Shown: positions 24,306-33,149, counted from the stretch's first letter. The stretch: DNA of 64,000 nucleotides from Muribaculum sp. (GCA_023663505.1 JAMPHH010000009.1:20276-84275); one strand, 5' to 3'. A program made the numbers and translations. The notes: generated by a model from the sequence alone, not told the origin.

Positions 24306-25493
24306 ATGATTCGTGAAGGTATATCAATGGATAAAAAGCGGCTCGTTATTTTTTTGATTCTTGCATTTGCCATGACTTGGCTTATTTTCTGCCCATACAT
24401 TTTATCGGGGCATGTCTGGGCGGCGGAGGGTGAGATTTCCGCCATGGAGCAATTGGTGTGCCTTGGAATGCTCTGCCCGACTCTGGCGATGCTGCTGACG
24501 AGATATATCACCAAGGAGGGGTTTGCCGTCACGGGAGAGGGTTCCATGCTGCTTGGGATTCGGCTCAAGGGCAGGAGGTGGATTTATCTTCTGACCGCCA
24601 TGCTCCTGCCGTGGATTTATTATGAGCTTGGCGGCGTGCTGACGCTTATTTTATCGCCCGAGGCTTTTGATGTGATTTATCCGACAGTTTTAGGCATTGC
24701 GGAGGACGAGTGGGTTGTCATTTTCATACAGCCGATTGCCATGATGGTCTCAGGCGCGATAGCTTCATTTGCCGCGTTTGGGGAGGAGGCAGGGTGGCGG
24801 GGCTACATGATGCCCAAATTGATCAGGCTCTGCGGAGTCCCCAAAGCGATACTCATCGGCGGAAGCATATGGGGAATGTGGCATTGGCCGCTTACCTATA
24901 TTGGACATAATTTCGGGACGGAATATTTGGGATATCCCTTTGTCGGATTTGCAATGATGTGCGTTTTGTGCATATTTATAGGGATAATTTTGACTTTTTT
25001 GACGTACAGGAGCGGCTCTGTATGGCCTGCGGCGATTCTCCATGCCGTTAATAATTCGTCGCCCTCCATTCTCCAATATTTTATCAATCAGGATAAAATT
25101 ACCGACTGGAAAGCGGACAGTGTGGCGGCATTTTTGATTCGTATGCTGCCGATGATGGTCATTGCTTCCATTGTATTGGTGAGATGGGTGAGGGAGATGA
25201 AGAAGCATAAATGCCTATGCTGCGGCTATAAAACATTAGATGCGCGGGGAGATTATGATATATGCCCTGTCTGCTTTTGGGAAGACGATGCATACATTAT
25301 TTTCGGGGAAGATTCGATTAAGAGCCTGTATTATGAAGATGAGCCAACCGAAAATGAGCTGTTGGATATTCCGTCAGAAGCAAATCACGGCTTGACATTG
25401 AGACAAGGGCAGGAAAACTATTGCCTTTATGGAGCCTGTGAAAAGGAGATGCTGCCATATGTCAGAAAGCCGCGTATGAGTGAAGAAGCTTAA
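24306..25493 (+). CDS. CPBP (CAAX-like) intramembrane protease fused to a CPCC cysteine-rich domain
   Basis: A 395-residue protein. Residues 10-300 are a CPBP metalloprotease with eight or so helices and the three active-site motifs: EEAGWRGYMMPKL, WGMWHWPL and HAVNNS. Residues 300-395 form a soluble domain with CLCCGYKTL and CPVCFWEDD, the pattern of the cysteine-rich CPCC domain. This fusion is uncommon. The start is ATG 24306 (GGGAG upstream); ATG 24327 is an alternative that would remove 7 residues. It follows the ABC permease by 4 bases and is the last gene of that operon. CPBP proteases beside exporters often mature or give immunity to exported peptides. Confidence 0.85.
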   Translation: MIREGISMDKKRLVIFLILAFAMTWLIFCPYILSGHVWAAEGEISAMEQLVCLGMLCPTLAMLLTRYITKEGFAVTGEGSMLLGIRLKGRRWIYLLTAMLLPWIYYELGGVLTLILSPEAFDVIYPTVLGIAEDEWVVIFIQPIAMMVSGAIASFAAFGEEAGWRGYMMPKLIRLCGVPKAILIGGSIWGMWHWPLTYIGHNFGTEYLGYPFVGFAMMCVLCIFIGIILTFLTYRSGSVWPAAILHAVNNSSPSILQYFINQDKITDWKADSVAAFLIRMLPMMVIASIVLVRWVREMKKHKCLCCGYKTLDARGDYDICPVCFWEDDAYIIFGEDSIKSLYYEDEPTENELLDIPSEANHGLTLRQGQENYCLYGACEKEMLPYVRKPRMSEEA

Positions 25494-25513
25494 GGCTGTG
25501 TTGGTGTAAAAAA

Positions 25514-25563
25514 GTCGGGAAAGCTGCAGGAGATAACGCCCTGCGGCTTTCCCGACATTTTTT
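25514..25563 (+). terminator. Rho-independent terminator of the ABC-CPBP operon
   Basis: GTCGGGAAAGC..GCAGG pairs with CCTGC.GCTTTCCCGAC, followed by ATTTTTTT. The stretch 25564-25916 beyond it holds no gene. It has a TATAAT at 25812-25817, probably part of the promoter for the alarmone synthetase, without a convincing -35 box. Confidence 0.9.
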
Positions 25564-25916
25564 GTTCTCTTTTTGTGACTGTTCAGAACCAAGCAAACAT
25601 GCAGCGTTTACAGCGTTGACTGTTTACCATATTCTTATCCTCTCCATCTTGGCGGCAATCACCCCTCAAAAGCCGTACAATCTTCGGAATATCCCCGTAT
25701 TTTTGGCATATACATATAAAGTGGCGGTTTTACAATAGTAAAAACTGCTAACAAAATTAAAAAAAGGATAAAAATTTTGTGAAATATATACATTTTTGTT
25801 CAGAACTGTGTTATAATCAATTTATCATCAGAAATAAGGTGTCGGGAGGCAACCGATATACGCGGGAACTATATAATAATTATGGAGTTACAGAAGGGAT
25901 CGGCAAAGGAGTAAGT

Positions 25917-26561
25917 ATGGATTTAAGGGAAGTAAACGGAGAGGGCATCGATAGCTGGCAGGAGGTAACATTGGTTTACAATGCGGCCCTCAGGCAGATA
26001 GAGACCAGAATGGAGATACTGAATGATGAGTTTCAGCATGTGCATCAATACAATCCCATTGAGCATATCAAGGCGCGCATCAAGACGCCGGAGAGTATTG
26101 TCAAGAAGCTGAAGCGGCATGGGCATGAGTCTACAATCGACAATATGGTCAAGCATGTGAATGATATCGCGGGTATCCGTGTGATCTGTTCTTTTACCTC
26201 GGATATTTATCGCATTGCGGAGATGATCAGTGAGCAGAAGGACATTCGGGTGATCTGTGTCAAGGATTATATTACATATCCCAAGCCCAGCGGCTACAAG
26301 AGCTATCACATGATCGTGACGGTTCCGGTGTATCTGTCTGACCGTATTGTAGATACTAAGGTCGAAATACAGATTCGCACGGTTGCCATGGATTTTTGGG
26401 CGAGTCTGGAGCATAAGATACATTACAAGTTCGAGGGGGACGCGCCGGAGCATATTCGCAACGAATTGGTGGAGTGCGCCCATATGGTGTCGGATTTGGA
26501 CGCCAGAATGCTGTCCCTGAGCGAGGAAATCACAAGCCTGAGCCGTTTGGGAGAGGGCTGA
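25917..26561 (+). CDS. Small alarmone synthetase, (p)ppGpp synthetase RelQ type
   Basis: A 214-residue RelA/SpoT-domain protein without hydrolase or regulatory domains. The start at ATG 25917 follows AAAGGAG; longer in-frame starts reach into the promoter. Core motifs are RIKTPESIVKKLKRHG, DIAGIRVICSF, the loop YPKPSGYKSYH and VEIQIRT..MDFWASLEHKIHYK. It transfers pyrophosphate from ATP to GDP or GTP in the cytoplasm under stress. It is monocistronic and directly followed by a MITE-like palindrome. RelQ and RelP cannot be separated with certainty by eye. Confidence 0.9.
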   Translation: MDLREVNGEGIDSWQEVTLVYNAALRQIETRMEILNDEFQHVHQYNPIEHIKARIKTPESIVKKLKRHGHESTIDNMVKHVNDIAGIRVICSFTSDIYRIAEMISEQKDIRVICVKDYITYPKPSGYKSYHMIVTVPVYLSDRIVDTKVEIQIRTVAMDFWASLEHKIHYKFEGDAPEHIRNELVECAHMVSDLDARMLSLSEEITSLSRLGEG

Positions 26562-26568
26562 TAAAAGG

Positions 26569-26672
26569 TAAGGGGCTGTCGCGCTAAGGAAGATAAATAC
26601 AGAACATTGTAGAATATGGTTACATTTCATACAATGTTCAGTATCTTCAATACTTAGTGTGACAGCCCCTTA
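26569..26672. mobile_element. MITE-like palindromic element
   Basis: A 104-bp element with perfect 12-bp ends TAAGGGGCTGTC/GACAGCCCCTTA. The arms stay nearly complementary for about 50 bases, including a GAACATTGTA/TACAATGTTC pairing. No coding capacity. It begins 8 bases after the alarmone synthetase stop and may also end its transcript. Further right, 26698-26725 forms a smaller GCCCGG/CCGGGC hairpin; 26726-26909 shows nothing I can name. Confidence 0.7.
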
Positions 26673-26909
26673 TAAAAAAGGATATAGACAGAGGAGTGCC
26701 CGGATACCTTTCAGCACCCGGGCTATTATGAAAAAATTATCTAATGTCTTATCTGTATCTGAGATAAAGTATAGCAAGCGAATATGAACAAAGTATGAAC
26801 ATGCTGTAAATACTCGGTTAATATTACGAAAACAGACCAAGAACAAGAGAAAAAATGAACAATGTGCACAAAAATATAGGATTTATTCACAGCTTTTACC
26901 CGATATAAG

Positions 26910-26938
26910 TTGTCAGTGAGCGGAAAAAATGTTAAAAT
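26910..26938 (+). promoter_or_regulatory. Promoter of the hendecad coiled-coil gene
   Basis: TTGTCA (26910-26915) and TAAAAT (26933-26938) with 17-base spacing, about 55 bases before the start codon. Confidence 0.7.
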
Positions 26939-26994
26939 AAATCCATATGCAGGGCAATAAACGGACGAAAGGTTTTATTTATGGAGGAGGACTT

Positions 26995-28209
26995 ATGGAT
27001 ACTTTTATGGACAAGCTGGCACAGAAATTTACCGCACAGGAAATGATCAAGGCGAATGCGGCTGCGGAGACCGAGGAGATGAACCGCCTGAGGGCGCAGG
27101 TGCAGGAGTACACGGAATGCCTGAATCGTATGCAGAGGATTTGCGCAGAGATAGAGCAGACGGCGGCTGACGCGAAGGGTAAGGTGGATTCCGCCCAGTT
27201 GAACACGGACGACCTCAGAGCGCAGCTTGTGGAGCTTCAGCAAAAGATGCAGACATCTGCGTTGGAGGGTGACAGTATTGGCGGGAGTATGCTGGCAGAG
27301 CAGATTGACGTTCTGCGGACGGCACAGGCGGAGCAGTTTAACAGCCTGCGGAGCGAGCAGACGATGCAGTTCAACAGTCTGCGCAGCGAACAGGCACAGC
27401 AGCTTGACAGCCTGAAAAGCGAGCAGGCGCAGCAGCTTGACAGCCTTAAGAACGAGCAGGCGCAGCAGCTTGACAGCTTTAAGAATGAGCAGGCGCAGCA
27501 GCTTGACAGCTTTAAGAATGAGCAGGCAGCTCAGGTCAACAGCCTGAGAACCGCCCAGACGGAACAGTTTGACAATCTGAGGAGCGAGCAGAGCCTTGGG
27601 TTCACCAATATGCAGGACGCGCAGCAGGGTCAGTTAGAAGGGCTGCGCGGCATCTTGGACAATCAGCTCTCTGGCATCAGAGATGTGCAGGCACAGCAGC
27701 TCGAGGACATTCGCGGTCTGCAGGAGCAGCAGCTCGAGAGTATTCGGGGGTTGCAGAGGAATCAACTGGACGGCTTCAAGGGGATTCAAGATGCCCAGTT
27801 TGAGACTCTGAAGGTCTCCATTGAGGATCAGCTTGACGGCGTGCGGAGTATGGTGAAGGCGCAGGTGAGCGGGATCAAGAGCGGGCAGGAGAGCCAGCTT
27901 GAGAGCATTCATGGCGAGCTTGAGTCGCAGAGCAGGCTATTGGAGACACAGCTCGGAGAATTGAAGACGAACCTTGAGACGCAGCTCAATGACTCCAACG
28001 AGTTTGTGCATAAGGAGTGCGTGAAGGTATATCGAAATGTGCAGGCTGTGGTTGGAGAGGAGAATAACAGGCAGAGCGACAGTCTGGAGATTATGATAAG
28101 ACCTGTCAGCTCGAAGGTGAAGAATGTGTTCTCCATATCCGTCGCTGCGTTGGTGTTCTCCCTGCTAAGCGTGATATTGCAGATTTTGAGTATTTTAAAG
28201 ATTTTTTAG
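26995..28209 (+). CDS. Tail-anchored coiled-coil protein built of 11-residue repeats
   Basis: A 404-residue protein with GGAGG before ATG 26995. Residues 1-95 are ordinary coiled coil. From about residue 98 to 320 there are around 20 tandem hendecads of the form AQQLDSLKSEQ, the middle ones almost identical also at DNA level (33-bp units). The last 25 residues are one hydrophobic helix, so the protein is anchored by its C-terminus with the rod in the cytoplasm. Hendecad repeats form straight or slightly right-handed coiled coils. No homologous family with a function comes to mind. It may be co-transcribed with the flavin reductase-like gene 18 bases later. Confidence 0.8.
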   Translation: MDTFMDKLAQKFTAQEMIKANAAAETEEMNRLRAQVQEYTECLNRMQRICAEIEQTAADAKGKVDSAQLNTDDLRAQLVELQQKMQTSALEGDSIGGSMLAEQIDVLRTAQAEQFNSLRSEQTMQFNSLRSEQAQQLDSLKSEQAQQLDSLKNEQAQQLDSFKNEQAQQLDSFKNEQAAQVNSLRTAQTEQFDNLRSEQSLGFTNMQDAQQGQLEGLRGILDNQLSGIRDVQAQQLEDIRGLQEQQLESIRGLQRNQLDGFKGIQDAQFETLKVSIEDQLDGVRSMVKAQVSGIKSGQESQLESIHGELESQSRLLETQLGELKTNLETQLNDSNEFVHKECVKVYRNVQAVVGEENNRQSDSLEIMIRPVSSKVKNVFSISVAALVFSLLSVILQILSILKIF

Positions 28210-28227
28210 GAAAGTTGGTTTGTTGAT

Positions 28228-28791
28228 ATGGCAAAAGAGATTTGGAAGCCGGGCAATATGCTCTACCCCTTGCCTGTTGTGATGGTGAGCGTTGCGGATC
28301 AAAACGGCAGGAATAATATTATCACCTTGGCGTGGGTGGGGACGGTTTGTTCCGAGCCGCCCATGGTGTCCATCTCCGTGAGACCGGAGCGGTATTCCTA
28401 TCCGATCTTGAAGGAGACCGGTGAATTTGTCATCAACCTGACAACGAAGGAGTTGGTGTTTGCCACGGATTATTGTGGTGTGAAAAGCGGACGCGATGTA
28501 GATAAATTCAAGGAGATGCATTTGACGGCGCAGCCCGCGTCGGAGGTTAAGGCGCCCCTGATTGCCGAGAGCCCGGTCAATATTGAATGCAGGGTGAGAG
28601 AGGTCAGGGCGTTGGGGTCCCATGATATGTTTTTGGCTGATGTGGTAGCTGTCCATGCGGAAAGCAGCTATATGGACGAGAACCATAAATTCCACTTGGA
28701 GCAGGCGGAGCCGATCGTCTATTCCCACGGGACATATTTCTCCTGCGGAGAGTCACTGGGCACCTTTGGTTATAGTGTACGCAAGAAGTAA
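28228..28791 (+). CDS. Flavin reductase-like, FMN-binding split-barrel protein
   Basis: A 187-residue protein of the flavin reductase-like domain family. The N-terminus has PLPVVMVSV and NIITLAWVGTVCSEPPMVSISVRPERYSYP, where the FMN-binding threonine/serine region lies, then ETGEFVINL and a C-terminal YFSCGESLGTFGYSVRKK. It would bind FMN and reduce or shuttle electrons in the cytoplasm; the partner is unknown. A terminator-like hairpin follows. Confidence 0.88.
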   Translation: MAKEIWKPGNMLYPLPVVMVSVADQNGRNNIITLAWVGTVCSEPPMVSISVRPERYSYPILKETGEFVINLTTKELVFATDYCGVKSGRDVDKFKEMHLTAQPASEVKAPLIAESPVNIECRVREVRALGSHDMFLADVVAVHAESSYMDENHKFHLEQAEPIVYSHGTYFSCGESLGTFGYSVRKK

Positions 28792-28840
28792 CTGTGTTGC
28801 AGAAGATGATATTTGAGCACTATGATAGAGTGTCCGGTTT

Positions 28841-28868
28841 GGGGGAGTCTAACAAGCTCCCTCTTTTT
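28841..28868 (+). terminator. Terminator after the flavin reductase-like gene
   Basis: GGGAG pairs with CTCCC around a nine-base loop and is followed by CTCTTTTT. The stem is short but the T run is clear. Confidence 0.6.
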
Positions 28869-28989
28869 ATGGCGTCCTTGCCATAACGATGGCTGCTTCC
28901 GGCGAGGAATATTTTGCTGCGATCGGGGTATAATCCATATAGCATTCATCAATGCTGACCTGCTCGATATCGGGGCAGATATTTACCAA
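28867..28989 (-). pseudogene. Relic of a Y-family DNA polymerase (DinB/Pol IV) gene
   Basis: On the minus strand 40 codons read LVNICPDIEQVSIDECYMDY and continue TPIAAKYSSPEAA before a stop. CPDIEQVSIDE.YMD is the catalytic palm motif of the DinB/UmuC family (carboxylates D and E). Nothing else of the roughly 400-residue protein is present on either side, so this is a fragment. The remaining gap 28990-29173 holds a CGCGGG/CCCGCG hairpin (about 29138-29156) and no gene. Confidence 0.65.
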
Positions 28990-29173
28990 ATAATAACTAC
29001 TTTACAAGCATTATAAATATTGGTAGAATGTAAGCGTTGCAGCTTGACCTTCGGCTGAACCATTACATGTGAAACGTTACGGTGCGCTGCGGTTCGCGCG
29101 CCAAACAGGAAATACCGGCATTGATTGCCGACAGTATCGCGGGTACAGGCCCGCGGTATGCGAGGGTATATTT

Positions 29174-30748
29174 ATGAATTTTCTAACGAAAAAATTAAAA
29201 CTTACATATGTGGAAATGACATTCCTGACCCTGTTTGTCTGTATGCTTTTTCTGGAGGGTTATAAGGGCTTTGAGGCTTCAGGAGAAAATTACTTTCATG
29301 TATTTTTGAATGGTGTGGAGATTGGCGCCGTGGCGGACGAGGATACGGCGAGGGAGCTTTTGGTGGACGCCCGAAGGGAGCTTGCGGCTAAGAGCGACGA
29401 GCTGATCTTTATTGAGACGGATATGACCGTGGAGGGCGAGGAAACGCTCTGGGGGGCGCTTGACAGGAAGGAGACCATGCTTTCCCGCATGACGGAGGTT
29501 ATGCAGGGAAGTGTCAAGGAGACGATGCATCGCTCGTACACGTTGAAGGTGAACGAGTATATGGTCAATCTGGGAAGTGTGGACGAGGTGCAGAGACTGC
29601 TGCAGGCGGCAGTCGATAAATATGATACCGACGGGCTTTTTCATGTGGAGCTTTCTCGGGACACCAACCGGGAGCTTGGCACTCTGACGGCAAGCGTGAT
29701 GATGAAGGAGGACGAGAGTGAGGGTCAGCCCCTTGATTATGTGGCTGCCGGGGTGGAGACTGTCATATCGCAGATAGGAAAGGACGTGTATGACGGCAGG
29801 GAAAAGGGCTTCGGGGACTATGACTTAGGGTTGAAATCCATGAATTTTGCGGAGGAAGTGGAGATTGTGGAGGCGTATCTTCCCGAGAGCCAGCTTTGTA
29901 CCTTGGAGCAGGCGATCGAGGAGGTGATCAAGGAGCAGGAGACTCCCAGTGAGTATACGATCGAGTCAGGCGACACTCTCTCAGAGATCGCCATCAAGGT
30001 CAATATTCCCATAGATAAGATCGTGGAGCTCAACAGCGAGAAGCTGGTGGACGAAAACTCCATGATACGCGTGGGGGACAAGCTGATCATCACCGTGCCG
30101 GAGCCGGAGCTTTCCGTGGAGCGCATGGAGGAGAATTATTATGAGGAAAGCTATAACGCTGATATTATTTATATAGAAAACGATGATTGGTACACTGATC
30201 ATACGGTGGTGCATCAGCAGCCCTCCACGGGATTCCGCAGGATAGTGGCAGATGTGTATTACCTGAATGACAAGGAGGTCTCCAGAGAGATTCTAAAGGA
30301 GGAGGTCTTGATGGAGGCGGTGCCCAAGATCGTGGAGCGCGGGACGAGGATTCCGCCCACGTATATCAAGCCTATCTCCGGCGGCAGACTCTCCTCGCCG
30401 TTTGGCAGACGAACAGCTCCCACCAAGGGAGCCAGTACCTACCACAAGGGCATCGACTGGGCAGTTCCCACCGGAACCGCAGTGTATGCGTCCTGTGGCG
30501 GCACGGTCGCGAAAGCGGGCTGGGGAAGCGGCTACGGTTATGTAGTGTATATCAACCATGAGGACGGCAAGCAGACCCGCTACGGACATCTGTCGAAGGT
30601 GTTGGTGAAGTCGGGGCAGACCGTAAAGCAGGGCGAGCGGATCGCGCTGAGCGGCAACACGGGCGTGAGCACGGGACCTCATTTGCATTTTGAGATCATA
30701 GTGAACGGATCTGCGGTGAATCCGAATAATTATCTGAATAAGTATTGA
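29174..30748 (+). CDS. LysM and M23-domain peptidoglycan hydrolase
   Basis: A 524-residue envelope protein. I set the start at ATG 29174 (GCGAGGG upstream); upstream in-frame starts lack a site. Residues 12-30 are a signal-anchor helix. A LysM domain (YTIESGDTLSEIAIKVNIPI) lies around 258-305 and a G5-like segment (EEVLMEAVPKIVERGT) around 375. The C-terminal M23 domain has HKGIDWAVPTGT and GPHLHFE, giving the zinc ligands H.D and H.H. It should cut cross-links in peptidoglycan outside the membrane, as in cell division or sporulation hydrolases. It appears monocistronic. Confidence 0.92.
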   Translation: MNFLTKKLKLTYVEMTFLTLFVCMLFLEGYKGFEASGENYFHVFLNGVEIGAVADEDTARELLVDARRELAAKSDELIFIETDMTVEGEETLWGALDRKETMLSRMTEVMQGSVKETMHRSYTLKVNEYMVNLGSVDEVQRLLQAAVDKYDTDGLFHVELSRDTNRELGTLTASVMMKEDESEGQPLDYVAAGVETVISQIGKDVYDGREKGFGDYDLGLKSMNFAEEVEIVEAYLPESQLCTLEQAIEEVIKEQETPSEYTIESGDTLSEIAIKVNIPIDKIVELNSEKLVDENSMIRVGDKLIITVPEPELSVERMEENYYEESYNADIIYIENDDWYTDHTVVHQQPSTGFRRIVADVYYLNDKEVSREILKEEVLMEAVPKIVERGTRIPPTYIKPISGGRLSSPFGRRTAPTKGASTYHKGIDWAVPTGTAVYASCGGTVAKAGWGSGYGYVVYINHEDGKQTRYGHLSKVLVKSGQTVKQGERIALSGNTGVSTGPHLHFEIIVNGSAVNPNNYLNKY

Positions 30749-30754
30749 TAAAAA

Positions 30755-30783
30755 TTGCTTTTACAGTAAGAATATGGTAAAAT
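30755..30783 (+). promoter_or_regulatory. Promoter of pseB-pseC
   Basis: TTGCTT (30755-30760) and TAAAAT (30778-30783), 17-base spacing, 100 bases before pseB. The -10 box overlaps the family 2 repeat fragment. Confidence 0.65.
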
Positions 30784-30814
30784 TGTTTTGGCGAATGCCG
30801 CGGGGGTGTTGACT
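30776..30814 (+). repeat. Structured intergenic repeat, family 2, partial copy D
   Basis: AAAATTG.TTTGGCGAATGCCGC..G.TGTTGACT matches the right end of the copy at 35599-35716 with few differences. Only this right part is present, in the pseB leader. Confidence 0.6.
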
Positions 30815-30883
30815 CGTTTTGCGAATATTGTGCCTGCACAATGCGTAACAACACGCATGAAAGCTCGCAGGTTACGGAAAGGC

Positions 30884-31891
30884 ATGGTTATTAGTGTGTT
30901 AAATAATAAGGTTGTTTTGATAACAGGTGGAACGGGGAGCTTTGGAAAGGCGTTTACCAAGTATGTGCTGACCCATTATACGCCCAAAAAGATCATTATT
31001 TATTCAAGGGACGAGTTCAAGCAGTTCCTTATGCAGAATGAATTCAAAGAGTATGCGGATAAGCTTCGGTTCTTTATCGGGGACGTGCGTGATAAGGAGC
31101 GTCTGGTCAGGGCGTTGGAGGGCGTTGATTATGTGGTGCACGCCGCCGCCTTGAAGCAGGTGCCTGCCTGTGAGTACAATCCAAACGAGGCGATCAAGAC
31201 CAATATCCATGGCGCGCAGAATGTGATTGACGCGTCTCTGGATACAGGCGTGCGGAAGGTGGTGGCACTGTCCACGGACAAGGCGGTGAATCCGGTGAAT
31301 CTCTACGGCGGCACGAAGTTGGTGTCGGACAAGCTCTTTATCGCGGCGAACGCCTATGCAGGGACGAAGGACATCTGCTTTTCCATCGTGCGCTACGGCA
31401 ATGTGGCGGGGAGCAGGGGGTCTGTTATCCCCAAATTCTACGATATGATCAAGAACGGGTGCACGGAGCTCACCGTGACAGATTATCGCATGACGCGCTT
31501 CTGGATCAGTCTGCAGGAGGGCGTGGAGTTGGTGATCAAGGCGTTGGAGGAGTCCACGGGGGGCGAAACCTTTATCTCCAAGATTCCCTCCTTCAAGATC
31601 ACGGATCTTGCGGAGGCAATGCTTCCCGGGTGCAAGACAAAGGAGATCGGAATCTATCCCGGCGAGAAGCTTCATGAGATTATGGTGACAGTGGAGGATT
31701 CCCTGACCACCTACGAATATGATAAGCATTTCATCGTCTATCCGCAGGTCAAGTGGAATAGCAAGCAGAGGATCAACGAGTCCGGCAAAAGGGTTGAGGA
31801 GGGCTTCTCTTACAGCTCCGGCAATAATACAGAGTGGCTGAGCGTGGAGCAGATTCGCGAACGCTTACAGACGCTTGATTTGGAGAAATAA
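30884..31891 (+). CDS. pseB: UDP-N-acetylglucosamine 4,6-dehydratase (inverting)
   Basis: A 335-residue short-chain dehydrogenase with the NADP-binding TGGTGSFGKAFTKYVL motif, a STDKAVNPVNLYGGTK stretch carrying the catalytic Asp-Lys and Tyr-Lys residues, and FWISLQEGVELV. It converts UDP-GlcNAc to UDP-4-keto-6-deoxy-L-AltNAc, the first step toward pseudaminic acid. The start at ATG 30884 follows GGAAAGG; a GTG at 30893 is possible. The next gene is pseC, but the later pathway genes are absent from the window. The family also includes close FlaA1-type relatives with the same reaction. Confidence 0.88.
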   Translation: MVISVLNNKVVLITGGTGSFGKAFTKYVLTHYTPKKIIIYSRDEFKQFLMQNEFKEYADKLRFFIGDVRDKERLVRALEGVDYVVHAAALKQVPACEYNPNEAIKTNIHGAQNVIDASLDTGVRKVVALSTDKAVNPVNLYGGTKLVSDKLFIAANAYAGTKDICFSIVRYGNVAGSRGSVIPKFYDMIKNGCTELTVTDYRMTRFWISLQEGVELVIKALEESTGGETFISKIPSFKITDLAEAMLPGCKTKEIGIYPGEKLHEIMVTVEDSLTTYEYDKHFIVYPQVKWNSKQRINESGKRVEEGFSYSSGNNTEWLSVEQIRERLQTLDLEK

Positions 31892-31892
31892 T

Positions 31893-33086
31893 ATGAATGA
31901 ATTGGCGATTAACGGTGGGGCTCCCGTGAGGGAGACCCCCCTTCATTATGGAAAACAGTATATTGATCAGGCAGATGTGGAGGCGGTGACTAGGACACTG
32001 ACAAGTCCCGCCCTCACCGGAGGACCTGAGATTACGCGGCTTGAGCATAAGCTCTGCGAGGTGACCCATGCAAAATACGCGGTGGCGGTGAGCAACGGGA
32101 CGGCGGCGCTCCATTTGGCGGCTATGGCAGCAGGCTTTGGGGAGGGGGACGAGGTCATTGTCAGTCCCATCACCTTTGCCGCCTCCGCCAACTGTATCCT
32201 CTATGTAGGGGCAAAGCCTGTGTTTGCGGACATCGATCCCGAGACCTACAACATAGACCCTGAGTCCATAAGAAGGCTGATCACGCCCCGCACTAAAGGA
32301 ATCGTCGCGGTGGATTTCACGGGACAGGCGGTGGAATTGGACGAGATACGGGCAATCTGTGAGGAACATCATCTGCTTTTGATTGAAGACGCTGCCCATG
32401 CCATCGGCACAAAGTATAAGAATCGACCTGTGGGCAGTATCGCTGATATGACCTGCTTTAGCTTTCACCCGGTGAAGACGGTCACCAGTGGGGAGGGCGG
32501 CGCCATCACCACCAATGACGAGCAGCTCTACCGCAGGCTCTTGCGCCTTCGCAGCCATGGGATCACCCGCAATCGGGACGAGATGGTACACCCCACGGAC
32601 GCGGCGTGGTACAATGAGCAGGTGGAGCTGGGGTTTAATTATCGGCTGACGGATATTCAGGCGGCGTTGCTCATCAGCCAGTTGGACAAGCTGGAAATGT
32701 TTGCGGCAAGACGCAGGGAGATCGTGGCAAAATACAACGAGGCGTTTGCCGATATGCCGGAGATACAGGTGCAGCGGGAGATTGCCGAGTCGGACACCAC
32801 GAGACATCTCTATATTTTGCGATTAAGGTTGGAACGCTTAAGGTGTGACAGGAGACAATTTTTTGACGCTCTGTGCGCGGAGAATATCATTCCACAGGTA
32901 CACTACCTTCCGGTTTATTGGCATTCCTATTATGAAAAGCTCGGCTACGAGAAGGGACTGTGCCCCAACGCAGAAAAATACTACCAAGAGTCCATGAGCC
33001 TTCCGCTGTACTATTCCCTGTCGGACGCAGAGGTGGAGGACGTCATCGCCGCGGTGAGAAAGCTGGTGGACTATTTCCGCAAATAA
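31893..33086 (+). CDS. pseC: UDP-4-amino-4,6-dideoxy-L-AltNAc transaminase
   Basis: A 397-residue DegT/DnrJ/EryC1-type PLP aminotransferase starting MNELAINGGAPVRETPLHYG, the usual PseC beginning. PLP contacts are SNGTAALHLA, EDAAHAIGTKY and CFSFHPVKT, where Lys forms the Schiff base. It aminates the PseB product using glutamate. The start at ATG 31893 follows TGGAGAAA and comes 1 base after the pseB stop, so the genes are coupled. Product use is unclear because the acetyltransferase, hydrolase, synthase and CMP-transferase of the pathway are not here; the sugar may be used directly as a UDP-diaminosugar. Confidence 0.87.
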   Translation: MNELAINGGAPVRETPLHYGKQYIDQADVEAVTRTLTSPALTGGPEITRLEHKLCEVTHAKYAVAVSNGTAALHLAAMAAGFGEGDEVIVSPITFAASANCILYVGAKPVFADIDPETYNIDPESIRRLITPRTKGIVAVDFTGQAVELDEIRAICEEHHLLLIEDAAHAIGTKYKNRPVGSIADMTCFSFHPVKTVTSGEGGAITTNDEQLYRRLLRLRSHGITRNRDEMVHPTDAAWYNEQVELGFNYRLTDIQAALLISQLDKLEMFAARRREIVAKYNEAFADMPEIQVQREIAESDTTRHLYILRLRLERLRCDRRQFFDALCAENIIPQVHYLPVYWHSYYEKLGYEKGLCPNAEKYYQESMSLPLYYSLSDAEVEDVIAAVRKLVDYFRK

Positions 33087-33149
33087 GTCAAAAATATCCA
33101 TCTTTTATCGGATTGACACGGGAGCTGCCTGCATGGTATGCAGGCTCAT

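Noticed and set aside
28813..29016. Plus-strand ORF of 67 residues after the flavin reductase-like gene
   Set aside because: It overlaps the terminator and the DinB relic on the opposite strand and has no ribosome binding site.
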